Below are positions 16,208-26,114 of a stretch of 64,000 nucleotides of DNA, piece by piece; the first letter of the stretch is position 1; every line of letters begins with the position of its first letter. The notes under the pieces were generated by a model. It was not told where the DNA came from, searched no databases, and was given only the letters and a program-made list of their open reading frames with translations. Origin of the DNA: TMED78 sp036337035 (GTDB lineage Bacteria; Pseudomonadota; Gammaproteobacteria; Steroidobacterales; Rariloculaceae); NCBI GenBank assembly GCA_036337035.1, contig JAYZFC010000007.1:1-64000 (forward strand), in the 5' to 3' direction. Made by a program: the position numbers and the translations under genes.

Positions 16208-17028
16208 TATATTTTTTCTTTAATATTTTTTGTATTAGGCCTTGTACCGTGCCATATATTGAAACTATCTGCTGCTTGTTCTATAAGCATTCCTAGGCCT
16301 TGGGTCATTTTTTTAGCACCTTGTTTTCTTGCCCAAATAATAAATTCTGTTTCTCCGTCGCTATATGATAAATCGTAACAAAAGCAATCATTATTAATAT
16401 ATCCATTAGGAAAGTTTATAAATCCATTATTTTTTCCAGCTGATGTAGCATTAATTACTAAATCATATTTAGTATTATTTGAGCTATCAAAGGAATTAAT
16501 GTTTATAATATCAGAACAGTTATATTGTTTGTAGAGATTATCTTTATCAATTTCTGATCGATTGATAATTGTTATTAATGAGGGTTTTTTATCAATTATA
16601 GGACCTAATATTCCTCTTGTTGCTCCACCATAGCCAAAAATTAAAATTGTCTTACTGAAAATAGATTGGTTATAATTTTTTTCGATATCATAAATAAAAC
16701 CAGAACCATCTGTATTATCACCATATATTCTATTATTTTTAAAAGTTAAAGTATTGACAGCTCTAGCTTTTATGGCACTTTCACTTACAGTATCAGATAA
16801 GTCGTAAGCCAGCTGTTTAAAAGGGAGTGTGACATTTAGACCCACACCTCCTTGATTTGAGAAATCTTTGATTGCTGTATGAAAGTTAGAATGATTAGCT
16901 AGAATCTTAGAATAATATAGAGAAATATCTTTCTCTTTAGCAAAAATCTCATGAATTTTAGGAGATTTGCTATGTTTAATAGGGTTTCCTATAACAGCAA
17001 ATTTTTTTTTAATCTCTCTATCAATCAT
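16207..17028 (-). CDS. aroE: Shikimate dehydrogenase
   Basis: AroE reduces 3-dehydroshikimate with NADPH in aromatic amino acid synthesis. The 273-residue protein has the substrate motifs IGNPIKHSKSPKIHE near the start, NVTLPFKQ with the catalytic Lys, GDNTDGSGF with the catalytic Asp, and the dinucleotide-binding FGYGGATRG. The C-terminal GLGMLIEQAADSFNIW is typical. It lies 3 bases after tsaC, the usual gammaproteobacterial tsaC-aroE pairing. Confidence 0.96.
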   Translation of the reverse strand: MIDREIKKKFAVIGNPIKHSKSPKIHEIFAKEKDISLYYSKILANHSNFHTAIKDFSNQGGVGLNVTLPFKQLAYDLSDTVSESAIKARAVNTLTFKNNRIYGDNTDGSGFIYDIEKNYNQSIFSKTILIFGYGGATRGILGPIIDKKPSLITIINRSEIDKDNLYKQYNCSDIININSFDSSNNTKYDLVINATSAGKNNGFINFPNGYINNDCFCYDLSYSDGETEFIIWARKQGAKKMTQGLGMLIEQAADSFNIWHGTRPNTKNIKEKI

Positions 17029-17031
17029 AAT

Positions 17032-17586
17032 TTATTCTCTGATAATACTTCCATCTAATCCATTCCTTAGCATGGTTGGCCCATTAAGATTACCCAAGGG
17101 GCCAGAGAGTATAAAGTCTAAATACTTACCTAATTCTTTTCTAACTCCTAATGCAGTTTTTAAAGGTTTTCTTCTTGCTATGTTCGCACTAGTTGATACA
17201 AGAGGGCTATTAAGTTTATAGCATAGTTTTTTTGATATATCATGATTAGTAATTCTTATAGCTATTGTTTCGTGATCTCCTTTGACAAAAAAAGGTACAT
17301 TTTTTTTTGCTTTTAGTAGCCATGTTGTAGGACCAGGCCAGCTATTAAGTATTTCTTCTTTTATTTTATTGTTAGGCATATGAACTAGCGAGTCTATCTG
17401 CCTTATATCAGACGCTATTAGTATTAGCCCTTTTTTCCATGATCTTTTTTTTATAGATAGTAGTCTGGCAACTGATGGAAAATTAAATGGTAGACATGCT
17501 ATTCCGTATACCCCTTCTGTTGGATGTGCAACCAAGCCTCCATTCGATAGAATTCTGGCCGATTTCTCTAGGTTGATAGAATACAT
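17032..17586 (-). CDS. tsaC: L-threonylcarbamoyladenylate synthase
   Basis: TsaC makes threonylcarbamoyl-AMP from threonine, bicarbonate and ATP for the t6A37 modification of ANN-decoding tRNAs. The 184-residue single-domain YrdC protein has VAHPTEGVYGIAC, the KKRSWKKGLILIAS substrate-binding segment, WPGPTTWLLKA, and STSANIARRKP. Its length matches TsaC rather than the longer Sua5. It is 9 bases downstream of topA in a topA-tsaC-aroE-xth run. Confidence 0.95.
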   Translation of the reverse strand: MYSINLEKSARILSNGGLVAHPTEGVYGIACLPFNFPSVARLLSIKKRSWKKGLILIASDIRQIDSLVHMPNNKIKEEILNSWPGPTTWLLKAKKNVPFFVKGDHETIAIRITNHDISKKLCYKLNSPLVSTSANIARRKPLKTALGVRKELGKYLDFILSGPLGNLNGPTMLRNGLDGSIIRE

Positions 17587-17595
17587 TAAAATTAA

Positions 17596-19935
17596 TTATT
17601 TTTTCTTAGAGGTTTTTTTCTTAGAGGTTTTTTTCTTTGCTCCCCTCTTTTTTCTAAATGGTGCAGCTTCTATTAATGCTTTACATTCTTCCAGTGAAAG
17701 CTCTCTTGGATCCTTATCTTTTGGCACTCTAGCATTCTTTTTTCCATCGGTTATGTAGGGACCATAAAAACCATTCAGAACTTGTATCTTTTCAACTTCA
17801 AAATTTTGAATTATACGATTTGCGTCGGCAATTTTCTTTGCTTCAATTATTTCTAGAGCTTTTGGCAACTCAATTTCATAAGGATCTTCCTCGCCTATTG
17901 AGGCAAATTTATTTCCGTATCTTACATAAGGTCCGAATCTTCCAATACTAGCAAAAACTTCCTCTCCCTCAGGAGTTTTTCCAAGCTCTCTAGGTAATTT
18001 AAAGAGATCAAGCGCTTCCTTTTGTGTGATATCATCCATTTTTTGGCCTGGTTTTAAACCAGCAAAAAGAGGTTTTTCCTCATCAGTATTTTTTCCTATC
18101 TGAACAAATGTTCCATATCTACCTACTCTGACGCTCATAGGTCTACCTGATTTAGGATCTATACCAAGCTCTCTTTCTTGTTCGCCTCTATTTACAGATG
18201 GCTTTATTTCTTCTATTTGTTTTTCAAATGGTTTCCAGAATTCATCTAATAAAGGAACCCATTCTTTTTCTCCTGTAGAGACCAAATCTAAAGAATTTTC
18301 TAATTGTGCTGTAAAATCATAATCTACATATCGATTAAAATGCTTATTTAGAAATCTTATTACAACTTTTCCTACATCTGTTGGAATAAATCGTCTACTT
18401 TCAACTTCAACATATTCTCTATTTCTTAGAGTTGAGATAATTGAAGCATAAGTAGACGGTCTTCCTATTCCAAAATCTTCTAATGCTTTTACCAAGGTTG
18501 CTTCAGAATATCTTGGAGGTGGTTGTGTAAAGTGCTGTTCACTATCAATTTCTTCTATCTTTAATATATCTCCTTCTTTAAGAGGAGGAAGTATTTTATC
18601 TGAATCATCCTGCTGGGTATCATCTTCACCCTCTTGGTATAACTGCATAAACCCTGGCTTAACTAATATTGATCCATTTGCCCTAAAGCTAATTTCTTTT
18701 TCTTCTTTTTTTCCTGCAAGTAGGTCAACTCTTACCGTATCAAAAATCGCAGGATTCATTTGGCTTGCTAATGTTCTTTTCCAAATCAATTCATACAGAG
18801 AAAATTGATCATCGTCTAAGTATTTTTTAATCTCTTCTGGCGATCTATTGATTGAAGTAGGCCTTATTGCTTCATGAGCTTCTTGGGTATTTTTTGTGTT
18901 AGAAGAGTATTTTTTTGGAGAATCTGGGAGATTATCGTTCCCATATTTTTGAGTAATGAAACTTCTTATTTCTGTTACTGCTTCATCTGCTAAATTTACT
19001 GAGTCGGTCCTCATATAGGTAATTAAGCCTATAGGGCCTTCTCCAACATCTATGCCTTCGTATAGCTTTTGTGCAGTAATCATAGTTTTTTGAGCACTAA
19101 ATCTTAATTTCCTAGATGCTTCTTGTTGCATAGTTGAGGTTCTAAAGGGTGCAGTAGGATTCCTAGTTCTTTGTTTTTTCTCTATTTTGGATACAGCTAG
19201 AATGCCGTTAGACTGTCGATTGATTGTTTCTTCAGCCTCAAGAATTTCTTTTTCATTAGTAAAAGTAAATTGCTCTACTTTATTGCCTAAATAATTTGTA
19301 AGCTTTGTGTTAATAGTAGAATTATTAATTTGTCCATTGATATTAATACTCCAGTACTCTTTTGGGATAAATTTTGAAATTTCATCTTCTCTTTCAGTAA
19401 TAAGTCTAAGTGCAGGGCTTTGCACCCTTCCTGCTGATAATCCTGGGCGAACTGCTCTCCAAAGCAAAGGAGAAATATTAAAACCAACTAGATAATCAAG
19501 AGCTCTTCTGGCTTGTTGGGCATTAATTAATTTTGTTGATAATGTTCTTGGGTTACTTATAGCTTCTTCTATAGCACCTTTAGTTACTTCATTAAATACT
19601 ACTCTTTGCACTTCAATCTTATTTAAGAGCCCCTTTTCTTTAAGTATTTCATAAATATGCCAGGAAATAGCTTCGCCTTCTCTATCCAAGTCAGTTGCTA
19701 AATGTAAGGCGTCAGCTTTTTCGACAGCTTTCATAATTTTATCAACATGTTTTCGATTTCTATCTATAAGCTGATATTTCATTTTGAAATTTTCAGATGG
19801 GTCTACTGCACCTCCTTTTGGGACTAAGTCACGAACATGACCATAAGATGCAAGAACTTTAAATTCTTTTCCTAAGTATTTTTCTATTGTTTTTGCTTTT
19901 GCTGGAGATTCAACAATTACAAGATTTTTACTCAT
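17596..19935 (-). CDS. topA: DNA topoisomerase I, form without zinc fingers
   Basis: TopA relaxes negatively supercoiled DNA. The 779-residue protein has the Toprim domain with the metal-binding acidic triad in TDLDREGEAI (Asp82, Asp84, Glu86), the nucleophile Tyr in GLITYMRTDSVN (near residue 300), and GIGRPSTYASIIS. After the core come C-terminal repeats of the Toprim-associated type (SVRVGRYGTFVQIG, FASIGRFGPYVRYG, QVLNGFYGPYITDG). The four-Cys zinc ribbons of E. coli TopA are absent; the protein ends in a Lys-rich tail encoded partly by a 15-base tandem repeat. Confidence 0.96.
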   Translation of the reverse strand: MSKNLVIVESPAKAKTIEKYLGKEFKVLASYGHVRDLVPKGGAVDPSENFKMKYQLIDRNRKHVDKIMKAVEKADALHLATDLDREGEAISWHIYEILKEKGLLNKIEVQRVVFNEVTKGAIEEAISNPRTLSTKLINAQQARRALDYLVGFNISPLLWRAVRPGLSAGRVQSPALRLITEREDEISKFIPKEYWSININGQINNSTINTKLTNYLGNKVEQFTFTNEKEILEAEETINRQSNGILAVSKIEKKQRTRNPTAPFRTSTMQQEASRKLRFSAQKTMITAQKLYEGIDVGEGPIGLITYMRTDSVNLADEAVTEIRSFITQKYGNDNLPDSPKKYSSNTKNTQEAHEAIRPTSINRSPEEIKKYLDDDQFSLYELIWKRTLASQMNPAIFDTVRVDLLAGKKEEKEISFRANGSILVKPGFMQLYQEGEDDTQQDDSDKILPPLKEGDILKIEEIDSEQHFTQPPPRYSEATLVKALEDFGIGRPSTYASIISTLRNREYVEVESRRFIPTDVGKVVIRFLNKHFNRYVDYDFTAQLENSLDLVSTGEKEWVPLLDEFWKPFEKQIEEIKPSVNRGEQERELGIDPKSGRPMSVRVGRYGTFVQIGKNTDEEKPLFAGLKPGQKMDDITQKEALDLFKLPRELGKTPEGEEVFASIGRFGPYVRYGNKFASIGEEDPYEIELPKALEIIEAKKIADANRIIQNFEVEKIQVLNGFYGPYITDGKKNARVPKDKDPRELSLEECKALIEAAPFRKKRGAKKKTSKKKTSKKK
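17606..17635 (-). repeat. 15-base tandem repeat in the topA 3' end
   Basis: The unit TTAGAGGTTTTTTTC occurs twice head to tail (17606-17620 and 17621-17635). On the coding strand each unit encodes a rotation of KKKTS in the basic tail of TopA. The exact identity of the two copies, including codons, points to recent duplication by slippage, and copy number may vary between strains. Confidence 0.85.
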
Positions 19936-19964
19936 GATTCGATATTATATTTATTATTTAATGT

Positions 19965-20444
19965 CTATTGAATTGAAATAGCGCTTTCTGAAAGTATTAA
20001 TTCTTCCATGAGATTATAGGCTTTTTTTTGTTCAGGTTGAACAAATAAGATAATCATCACCACCCACTTGATTTGCTCTATATTGATCTCATATGAATCC
20101 AAATTTAATAATCTATCTATAACTAATTCTCTCTGACTGTCATTTAGGATACCCATTTGTTGAAGACGAATCAAATAGCCTCTGGCATTAGTATCTAGCC
20201 TATGTAGTTCAGCTTTGTGATAAATTCTTACTGTTTTTGAAGTTATAGATAAGTTTTTATCTTTTTCTATATTAGATTTATTAAGTCCGTCCAGCCAATC
20301 TAGTGCTCTTTCTATTACTCTATCAGTAAAACCAATATTTAATAATTCTTCTTTAAGCTCATCTCTATCTGGTTGAGGGTATTCGTCAGAATTAATAAAT
20401 GACTCAAATAAGTACATAAGTATATCAATTACAGATTCTTTCAT
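19965..20444 (-). CDS. smg: Smg/DUF494 family protein
   Basis: The 159-residue protein matches Smg, a small conserved gammaproteobacterial protein of unknown function found beside dprA or topA. The marks are the start MKESVIDILMYLFESF, the EELLNIGF-ALDWLDGL segment, RIYHKAELHRLDTNARGYL and the late WVVMIILF helix. It lies 29 bases upstream of topA on the same strand and is divergent from def, an ancestral arrangement. Confidence 0.93.
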   Translation of the reverse strand: MKESVIDILMYLFESFINSDEYPQPDRDELKEELLNIGFTDRVIERALDWLDGLNKSNIEKDKNLSITSKTVRIYHKAELHRLDTNARGYLIRLQQMGILNDSQRELVIDRLLNLDSYEINIEQIKWVVMIILFVQPEQKKAYNLMEELILSESAISIQ

Positions 20445-20570
20445 AATAACCTCAATATTAATCTAAATTGCTAGAGCAACTCAATTCTTGTGTACTGAAC
20501 CACATTTTTTATGTAAAGTCAGTATTAAATTGAAGAAATTTTTTTTCATTTTTCTGATTTGAGATAACTT

Positions 20571-21122
20571 ATGACTAAAAGAACAATTTTAGAGTACCCA
20601 GATTCAAGACTAAGAACTAAAGCAACTATGGTTAATGCGGTTGATGATGATATTCGAGATTTAGTGAATGATATGTATGAGACAATGTACAGTGCCCCTG
20701 GAATAGGATTAGCTGCAACTCAAATAAATGTCCATAAAAGAATCCTAGTTGCTGATATCTCTCAGGATAAAAGTGAGCCTTACTGTTTTATTAATCCTGA
20801 GATTATTGAGAGAGAAGGCGAGGTTTCATCAGAAGAGGGGTGCTTATCTGTTCCAGGATTTTATGTTTCTGTCTCTAGGTCAGAGAAAGTAAAAGTTAGA
20901 GCATTAGATGAAAATGGTAATTCTTTTGAGCTAGTTTTAGATAATCTCCTTGCTATCTGTGTCCAACATGAAATAGATCACCTAGACGGTAAGTTATTCG
21001 TCGATTATCTTTCTCCTTTAAAAAGAGAGAGATTAAGGAAGAAAATATTAAAAAATAAGAAGCATGAGAAAGAATCTGCTGATCGAGATGACTATCCTAA
21101 TCCTAGGGCTTCAGTTTTATAA
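20571..21122 (+). CDS. def: Peptide deformylase
   Basis: Def removes the formyl group from the N-terminal methionine of new proteins, using a metal ion. The 183-residue protein has all three motifs: GIGLAATQI, EEGCLSVPG with the metal-binding Cys, and CVQHEIDHLDGKLFVDYL with the HExxH metal site and catalytic Glu. A basic C-terminal tail follows. It heads the def-fmt-rsmB-DUF4390-ntrY-ntrX cluster. Confidence 0.97.
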   Translation: MTKRTILEYPDSRLRTKATMVNAVDDDIRDLVNDMYETMYSAPGIGLAATQINVHKRILVADISQDKSEPYCFINPEIIEREGEVSSEEGCLSVPGFYVSVSRSEKVKVRALDENGNSFELVLDNLLAICVQHEIDHLDGKLFVDYLSPLKRERLRKKILKNKKHEKESADRDDYPNPRASVL

Positions 21123-21149
21123 TTTTATTGAACTATATTTAACTTCATT

Positions 21150-22085
21150 GTGAATTCTAAAGTAAGTATAGCTTTTGCAGGCACTCCAGATTTCTCACTT
21201 CCAAGCCTTGAGGGGCTTTATAATTCTAAATATCATATACCTATTGTTTTTACCCAGCCAGATAGACCTTATGGAAGAGGTAGATCTATAAGAGAAAGTA
21301 AAATTAGCAGTTTTGCAAAAAAAGCCAATTTAGACATTATTAAGCCAGAAAATTTGGACAATATTGATATTAAGTCTTTACCAAAGGTAGATTTTTTCGT
21401 GGTAGTCGCCTACGGTCTTATCATTCCAGAAAGAATGTTAAATTGGCCAAGGTTAGCCCCTATCAATGTTCATGCATCCTTGCTACCTAAATGGCGAGGC
21501 TCCTCCCCAATTCAAAGATCTTTACTAGCCGATGATGCTGAAACGGGAATAAGCATCATGCGAATGGAAAGTACTTTAGATACTGGCCCAGTTTATTCCT
21601 CTAGATCTTTAGCGATTAAAGAAAATTATGATTCAGAAGATCTGCACCAAATTTTGTCAGGAGAAGGGGCTAAGCTTCTTTTAGAGACATTATCAAGGAT
21701 TATAATTAATGATCTTAAGCCTATTCCTCAACAGAATAATTTAGCTTCTTACGCTCATAAAATAAGTAAGTCTGAATCGAAAGTAGTATGGAGTAAGTCA
21801 GCTAGATTTATAGAGCTTCAAGTGAGGTCCTTCAAACCTTGGCCTACTTGTTCAGCTAAACTTTCTGATGGAAGGACATTTAAGCTAATTAACGCTAAAG
21901 CGGTTGATACAAAGACCAATCTATTGCCCGGGAATATTGTTTCCTTGAATAAAGAAACCATTCATGTAGCTACCGGTAGCGGAATTCTTGAAATAAGTAA
22001 AATTCAAAAACCTGGCGGTAAGCCAGTTTCAATAAAAGAGTACTTAAACGCTCATTCATTCATAGGTGTTACTTTTGTTGACTGA
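21150..22085 (+). CDS. fmt: Methionyl-tRNA formyltransferase
   Basis: Fmt formylates initiator Met-tRNA with 10-formyl-tetrahydrofolate. The 311-residue protein has FAGTPDFSLPSLEGL at the start, VVVAYGLIIP, the INVHASLLPKWRGSSPIQRSL catalytic block with Asn-x-His, and LDTGPV. It begins with GTG at 21150; no ATG offers the conserved start. The end overlaps the rsmB reading frame by 20 bases. Confidence 0.97.
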   Translation: MNSKVSIAFAGTPDFSLPSLEGLYNSKYHIPIVFTQPDRPYGRGRSIRESKISSFAKKANLDIIKPENLDNIDIKSLPKVDFFVVVAYGLIIPERMLNWPRLAPINVHASLLPKWRGSSPIQRSLLADDAETGISIMRMESTLDTGPVYSSRSLAIKENYDSEDLHQILSGEGAKLLLETLSRIIINDLKPIPQQNNLASYAHKISKSESKVVWSKSARFIELQVRSFKPWPTCSAKLSDGRTFKLINAKAVDTKTNLLPGNIVSLNKETIHVATGSGILEISKIQKPGGKPVSIKEYLNAHSFIGVTFVD

Positions 22086-23376
22086 TATAGGAGCGAGAAT
22101 AAGGGCTAAAGTAGTTGAGAAGAATGTATTAGTTTTAAGTAATAATATAACTTTAGATAAGGCGCTTGACGAACCACCTGTTTTTTCTTCAAGGAATAAT
22201 TCATTATTTAGGTCATTATCGTACGGTATTTTTCGCTGGCACTATAGGTTGGAATGGCAAATTGATCAGTTAATTACTAAGAATCTTAAACCCAAAGATA
22301 AAAAATTAAAGTCACTATTAAGATTAGGATTATTTCAGCTTCAATTTACTAGGATACCTCATCATGCAGCTGTTTCAGAAACTGTAAATGCAGCAGAAGT
22401 TTTAGGTATAAGTAAGACTAAAGGTTTAGTCAATGCTGTTTTAAGAAGGTTTTTGCGAGAGAGAAAAAAAATAGATAGTTATTTATGCAATGATGCACAA
22501 GCATATACTGCACATCCGAATTGGATGGTAGATCTAATCAAAAAAGATTGGCCAGAAAATTGGCAGGCAATAATAAATGAAAATAATTTACAAGCTCCGA
22601 TGTGGATTAGAGTGAATCAAAGAAAGGTAAAGATAGATGATTATTTAAATCTGCTTGAGAAAAATTCTTTAGATTATGAATATATTTTAGAGAATAATTT
22701 ACTAAGGCTGAAGAAGCCAATCCCTGCAAAATTGTTACCAAAGTATGAAGATGGCTGGGTTTCTATCCAGGATGGTGCAGCACAACTAGCGTTTAATTAT
22801 CTAGATATAAAACCAGGAGATAGGGTATTAGATGCATGTGCTGCACCTGGGGGAAAAAGTGCGCATATATTAGAAGCCTGCAAAGATATAAAAGAATTAG
22901 TATCTGTAGATATAAATAATATTAGATTAGATACAATGAGAGATAACTTAGATAGATTAGGGTTAAAGCCAAATATTATTTGTGGAGATTCTTGCAATCC
23001 TTCAGAATGGTGGGATGGAAATCTTTTTGAAAAAATTATTCTGGATGTTCCATGTAGCTCTATAGGAGTTATTAGAAGACATCCAGATATCAAAATACTA
23101 AGAAATAAAAAGGATATTGAGAATATAACTTATTTACAAGACAATTTACTTAAATCATTGTGGCCTTTATTAAAGCCCGGAGGTAGTATTTTATACAGTA
23201 CTTGTTCAATTATACATAAAGAAAATCAAGAGAGGATAACAAGTTTTGTAAATAAGGTATCTGATGCATATGTTAATGATAAGATATTTGGAGGAAATGA
23301 ATATAGGCAAATCTTGCCTGGGGAAAATAACATGGATGGTTTCTTTTATTCTTCTATAAAAAAAGCAATAGAATAG
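22066..23376 (+). CDS. rsmB: 16S rRNA (cytosine967-C5)-methyltransferase
   Basis: RsmB methylates C967 of 16S rRNA. The 436-residue protein has an N-terminal NusB-like RNA-binding domain (SLSYGIFRWHYRLEWQID, FTRIPHHAAVSETVNAAE), then the SAM-binding domain with VLDACAAPGGKSAHILE, the LDVPCSSIGVIRRHPDIK motif containing the catalytic Pro-Cys, and STCSI with the second Cys. The start is uncertain: the listed GTG lies inside fmt, and TTG codons at 22075 and 22078 are alternatives. DUF4390 follows immediately. Confidence 0.96.
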   Translation: MLLLLTDIGARIRAKVVEKNVLVLSNNITLDKALDEPPVFSSRNNSLFRSLSYGIFRWHYRLEWQIDQLITKNLKPKDKKLKSLLRLGLFQLQFTRIPHHAAVSETVNAAEVLGISKTKGLVNAVLRRFLRERKKIDSYLCNDAQAYTAHPNWMVDLIKKDWPENWQAIINENNLQAPMWIRVNQRKVKIDDYLNLLEKNSLDYEYILENNLLRLKKPIPAKLLPKYEDGWVSIQDGAAQLAFNYLDIKPGDRVLDACAAPGGKSAHILEACKDIKELVSVDINNIRLDTMRDNLDRLGLKPNIICGDSCNPSEWWDGNLFEKIILDVPCSSIGVIRRHPDIKILRNKKDIENITYLQDNLLKSLWPLLKPGGSILYSTCSIIHKENQERITSFVNKVSDAYVNDKIFGGNEYRQILPGENNMDGFFYSSIKKAIE

Positions 23377-23937
23377 ATGAAAATATTATTAAAATTTATT
23401 GTCTTTATTTATTTATTACTATCATTTAATGCTTATGCACAAGATGAAGAAGGTTATCTTGTAGTCATGTCAGCATCGTCTTATATAGTAGATGAGATAT
23501 ATTATTTAGATGCTTGGCTTGATTATGATTTGCCAGAAGAAGCTGTTCAGGCTTTACAGTCTGGAGTTAATCTATTATTAGAGGTAGAGGTTGAGTTTAT
23601 CAGGAACAGGCGTTTCTGGTTAGATGCAGTTGACGCGACCCTTATTCAATCCTTTAATCTTGAATATAATGCTTTATTAGAAAGATATATAGTATTTAAT
23701 GAAAATAGCGGTACTCAAAGTTACTTCATAACTTTATTTTCAGCTCTCAATTATATAGGGCGTGTTACTGAGCTTCCTTTGATAGATACAAGCTTATTAC
23801 AACCTGACTCTGATTATGATATTAGAATTAGAGCTAACCTTAGTATTGAAAGCATGCAGAGTATTCTTAATTTAATTCAATTTTGGCGTGATAACAATAT
23901 TCAAAGTAGTTGGTATAGATGGCAGCTCCTAGATTAA
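23377..23937 (+). CDS. DUF4390 domain-containing secreted protein
   Basis: The 186-residue protein has a signal peptide (cleavage after FNAYA) and the DUF4390 body: LDYDLPEEAVQALQSGVNLLLEVEVEF and a terminal SSWYRWQL. Function is unknown, but the gene is regularly found between rsmB and ntrY in gammaproteobacteria, as here. It starts directly after the rsmB stop and its end overlaps ntrY by 19 bases, so it may act with the NtrY sensor in the envelope; that link is inference. Confidence 0.88.
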   Translation: MKILLKFIVFIYLLLSFNAYAQDEEGYLVVMSASSYIVDEIYYLDAWLDYDLPEEAVQALQSGVNLLLEVEVEFIRNRRFWLDAVDATLIQSFNLEYNALLERYIVFNENSGTQSYFITLFSALNYIGRVTELPLIDTSLLQPDSDYDIRIRANLSIESMQSILNLIQFWRDNNIQSSWYRWQLLD

Positions 23938-26114
23938 AAAAAATTATTTACTCATCAATTATTACTTTAACTATATTGATATGGCTATCAATTTTGATGT
24001 GGTATTCTCCATTCACTCAGAATTCAGATAGTTTTTCAAGTACTTTACAGTGGATAATTTTTGCTAATTTAGCAGGTATTGTTTTCCTTTTATTTTTAAT
24101 ACTAAGGAGTTTGTATAACCTTATATTAGATCATAGAAATAAAACTCCAGGAATTCGTCTTAAAACAAGAATGATTATCTTGCTTGTGACTTTAGGCGTT
24201 ACTCCTTTGCTAATAGTTTATGTTTTCTCAATACAGTTTGTTTATCGAGGAATTGATAGTTGGTTTAACATTGATATTGAAGGAGGCCTAGTCAGCGCAC
24301 TTGAGCTTAGTCAAAACGCTATTAATCTTCAGATGAGAGATCATTTGGTTGAAATTCAATCTATAGCATCTGAGATTTCAGAAATGGAATCAGAGATATT
24401 AGTATCAGAATTAGGAAGATTAAGAGTAGAAAACGAAGCTTCTGAACTCGTTATTTTTTCTAATCCTTTGCAGATAATTGCGATTAGTAATGAAAATGCA
24501 GAATTAGATATTTCTACTTTTCCTAGCGACGAAATTTTATTTCAGCTTAATCAAGGAGAGCCTTATTTAAGTATAGAGCCACTTGCAAGCGGTGGTTATG
24601 AAATAATTGCTGTAATCAATGTTTCTCAAGATATTTTTGCTTCTAATAGTTTAATTTTGCAAGGAAGATTTCCTGTAGAAGAGCGCCTCAGCGATTTAGC
24701 AGGAATTGTAAGTTCAAGCTATGAACAGTACTCAGAAGTTTCCTATTTGAGAAATGCTCTAAGAACTAACTTTACTGTCATGTTAACGGTTGTTCTTTTA
24801 ATTACATTATTAGTAGCTGTATATGTTGCTTTTAGTTCGGCAAAAAATTTAATTGCTCCTATACAAAGATTAGTTGCTGGTACTAAAGCTGTAGCTGAGG
24901 GTAAATTTGAGACTAAGCTTAAAACTTCTAATCAAGATGCAATAGGATCACTTATTTTATCCTTTAATGATATGACTCATCGACTTTCTAGTGCTCAAGC
25001 ACAGGCAGATAAGGTTAAGTTACAAGTTGAAGAAGAGAGAACTAAGTTAGAGTTGATTCTGTCTAGGCTTTCTTCTGGGGTAATTACTTTAGAAAAAGAT
25101 TTACGAATTAGAACTGCAAATAAATCTGCTAGCACTATACTTGGAATAAATCTAGATAGTTGGATTCAAGGCTCCATTATTGACTTATCAAAAAAACAAC
25201 CATTAATTTCACAATTTGTTTCTGTTTTAACTTCATACTTAGCAAAGAATAATTATGAATGGAGGCAGCAAGTCATTTTATCAGGAGAAGTTGGGCAAAG
25301 ATTTTTAATGGTTGCATGTACTGCTCTTTCTAATGAGGAAGATCTTGAGGGATATATTGTTGTTTTTGATGATATAACAACTTTATTGCAAGCACAAAAA
25401 GATGCAGCTTGGGGTGAGGTTGCTAGAAGGCTGGCTCATGAAATAAAAAATCCATTAACACCGATTCAACTGTCAGCTGAGCAGCTTAGAAGAAGATACC
25501 TTGAGAGATATAAAAATGATTCCGACTTACTTGATAGAGCAACCCATACAATTATTCAACAAGTAGAAGCGATGAAAAGTATGGTTAACGATTTTAGTAA
25601 CTATGCTAAAACACCAGATATAAATAAAATAGAGTTTAATTTAAATAATCTGATAGAAGAAGTTGCTGAGCTATATGATCAGAAAGATAAGCCAAAGGTG
25701 CTTCACTTGAAGTTAGATCAATTATTGCCAAATATTAATGCAGATGAAGGTATGCTTAGGCAAGTTATTCATAATCTTATTCGTAATTCCCAAGAAGCGC
25801 TTGAAAGTATAAATAATAAAAATATTTCTATAAAAACAGAGCTAAAATTAGATAAGATTTGTATGATATTTAGTGATAATGGGCCTGGCTTCCTAGAGAG
25901 TATTTCAGATAAAGTCTTCGATCCCTATGTTACTAGCAAGACTCACGGAACTGGGTTAGGTCTTGCTATTGTAAAGAAAATTATAGATGAGCATGACGGA
26001 AATATTATTGCTAAAAATATGCCAATAGGCACAGAGATTACAATTACTCTTCCAGTAGCATCTTCAGATGAGCATTTATTTTTTGGTCAAGATAGTTTAG
26101 GGTTCAAATCATGA
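23919..26114 (+). CDS. ntrY: NtrY-like sensor histidine kinase
   Basis: The 731-residue inner-membrane kinase senses an unknown signal, linked in other bacteria to nitrogen, redox or envelope state, and should phosphorylate the NtrX-like protein encoded next. Membrane helices are near 8-29, 43-66, 83-105 and 285-308, with a periplasmic loop between the last two. A HAMP linker (about 310-360, LIAPIQRLVAGTKAVAEG), a PAS-like domain (about 375-490), the H-box RLAHEIKNPLTPIQLS and the ATP-binding blocks NLIRNSQEAL, DNGPGF and GTGLGLAIVKKI follow. It overlaps ntrX by 4 bases (ATGA). Confidence 0.95.
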   Translation: MAAPRLKKIIYSSIITLTILIWLSILMWYSPFTQNSDSFSSTLQWIIFANLAGIVFLLFLILRSLYNLILDHRNKTPGIRLKTRMIILLVTLGVTPLLIVYVFSIQFVYRGIDSWFNIDIEGGLVSALELSQNAINLQMRDHLVEIQSIASEISEMESEILVSELGRLRVENEASELVIFSNPLQIIAISNENAELDISTFPSDEILFQLNQGEPYLSIEPLASGGYEIIAVINVSQDIFASNSLILQGRFPVEERLSDLAGIVSSSYEQYSEVSYLRNALRTNFTVMLTVVLLITLLVAVYVAFSSAKNLIAPIQRLVAGTKAVAEGKFETKLKTSNQDAIGSLILSFNDMTHRLSSAQAQADKVKLQVEEERTKLELILSRLSSGVITLEKDLRIRTANKSASTILGINLDSWIQGSIIDLSKKQPLISQFVSVLTSYLAKNNYEWRQQVILSGEVGQRFLMVACTALSNEEDLEGYIVVFDDITTLLQAQKDAAWGEVARRLAHEIKNPLTPIQLSAEQLRRRYLERYKNDSDLLDRATHTIIQQVEAMKSMVNDFSNYAKTPDINKIEFNLNNLIEEVAELYDQKDKPKVLHLKLDQLLPNINADEGMLRQVIHNLIRNSQEALESINNKNISIKTELKLDKICMIFSDNGPGFLESISDKVFDPYVTSKTHGTGLGLAIVKKIIDEHDGNIIAKNMPIGTEITITLPVASSDEHLFFGQDSLGFKS

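Noticed and set aside
22066..22085. Frameshift or fusion between fmt and rsmB
   Set aside because: Both genes are full length with all motifs; the 20-base overlap is a plain coupled junction with an uncertain start.
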